Positions 63,552 through 64,000 of a stretch of DNA of 64,000 nt are shown here, in pieces (positions within the stretch are counted from its first letter, which is position 1; each line of letters begins with the position of its first letter). The notes below the pieces were generated by a model, which worked only from the letters and a program-made list of their open reading frames with translations, was not told where the DNA came from and did not search any database. The stretch comes from Acidobacteriaceae bacterium (lineage in GTDB: Bacteria > Acidobacteriota > Terriglobia > Terriglobales > Acidobacteriaceae), in NCBI GenBank assembly GCA_003134995.1, contig PLDC01000028.1, forward strand, positions 248,001 to 312,000. The letters run 5' to 3'. A program made the position numbers and the translations under genes.

Positions 63552-64000
63552 TTGAGGATCAAATTCTTTACCCTTCTGCTTCTCGTGCTTTGCTTAGCTG
63601 GCTTGGCTCTCGCTCAGACCGATACTGGTCGTCTCTTCGGAACAATCACCGATTCATCGGGTGCCGTCGTCTCCAATGCGACCATTAGCGTCACCGAAGT
63701 CGCGACCGGCCGGGTGGTAACGGCGACAACGGACGCTTCCGGGAACTACTCCGTCGCTGCGTTGCCCGTTGCAAAGTATCACGTGGAAGTGAAGAAGGAA
63801 GGGTTTAACTCAGAAAGCGCGGACATCGCCATCGAGGTCTCCCAAGTCCTCGAAATCAGTTTGAAGTTGAAACCTGGCTCTTCCTCCACCAGCGTAGACG
63901 TGACGGGCGAAGTTCCGATTGTGGATACATCCACGTCGAGCGTCGGCGAAGTGATTCAGGGACGTCAGGTGGTGGATCTCCCGTTGAATGGCCGCAACTT
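63552..64000 (+). CDS. TonB-dependent receptor with carboxypeptidase-regulatory domain, truncated by the window edge
   Basis: TTG 63552 lies 7 bases after GGAGG (63540-63544) and opens a frame to the end of the window. The N-terminus is a signal peptide (RIKFFTLLLLVLCLAGLALA), then a carboxypeptidase-regulatory-like domain (FGTITDSSGAVVSNATISVT, DASGNYSVAALPVAKYHVEV). The plug region begins with GEVIQGRQVVDLPLNGRN, the motif of the Oar-like outer-membrane proteins so numerous in Acidobacteria. The full gene should encode about 1000 residues or more. It is divergent from the membrane regulator, with 175 bases between. Confidence 0.88.
   Translation, partial: MRIKFFTLLLLVLCLAGLALAQTDTGRLFGTITDSSGAVVSNATISVTEVATGRVVTATTDASGNYSVAALPVAKYHVEVKKEGFNSESADIAIEVSQVLEISLKLKPGSSSTSVDVTGEVPIVDTSTSSVGEVIQGRQVVDLPLNGRN

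Overview
The window is a high-GC bacterial chromosome segment that looks like an acidobacterium (Koribacter/Sulfotelmatobacter-like). This rests on gene types typical of that group rather than on any rRNA: a carboxypeptidase-regulatory-domain/TonB receptor with a DLPLNGRN motif, a membrane-anchored winged-helix regulator, a PASTA-less Ser/Thr kinase fused to a beta-propeller, a long VPS10-like BNR protein, and a heme-copper oxidase operon with two subunit III genes. There are no rRNA or tRNA genes, CRISPR arrays, insertion sequences or prophage modules that I can see. Genes run off both ends.

Layout. 1-13.6 kb holds housekeeping and unknown genes: an uncharacterised membrane protein cut by the left edge, a small membrane protein, a large TPR protein, a LOG-family enzyme, thiE, a lipoprotein, yceH and a GT-C-like membrane protein. 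Next comes the most notable locus (12794-13360): an AhpD-like peroxidase whose second active-site Cys codon is an in-frame TGA, followed at once by a perfect stem-loop with G at the loop start, i.e. a probable selenoprotein with a bSECIS element. 13.7-22.4 kb holds an acyl-ligase/ACP/PlsC fusion, a kelch-type secreted protein, a 1060-residue BNR protein and a PfkB sugar kinase. 22.5-29.05 kb is a tightly overlapping arginine operon (argR-C-B-F-G-H and a short GNAT-type argA) behind a strong promoter with ARG boxes. A fucose/glucose-type MFS transporter and a 67-residue unknown follow.

31.0-37.9 kb is an RND efflux operon (outer-membrane factor, membrane fusion protein, permease) with a divergent TetR regulator and a candidate operator in the shared gap. 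38.0-41.5 kb is a TonB receptor plus NicO-type Ni/Co permease pair behind a promoter carrying two copies of an ATGTTCC-N4-GGAACAT operator. 41.8-44.5 kb is a Ser/Thr kinase.

44.5-52.7 kb is an aerobic respiratory operon on the minus strand: a monoheme porin-like outer membrane protein, a diheme cytochrome c, a cupredoxin, and oxidase subunits II, I, III, III' and IV, plus a small membrane protein. Heme O synthase lies nearby on the other strand (55.8 kb). Two SH3-like secreted proteins lie between. 56.8-64 kb holds an ABC-2 exporter, a secreted nucleoside-hydrolase-like protein, a small cytochrome c, a YedY/sulfite-oxidase-like Mo enzyme with its own cytochrome b, and a membrane-bound regulator divergent from a TonB receptor cut by the right edge.
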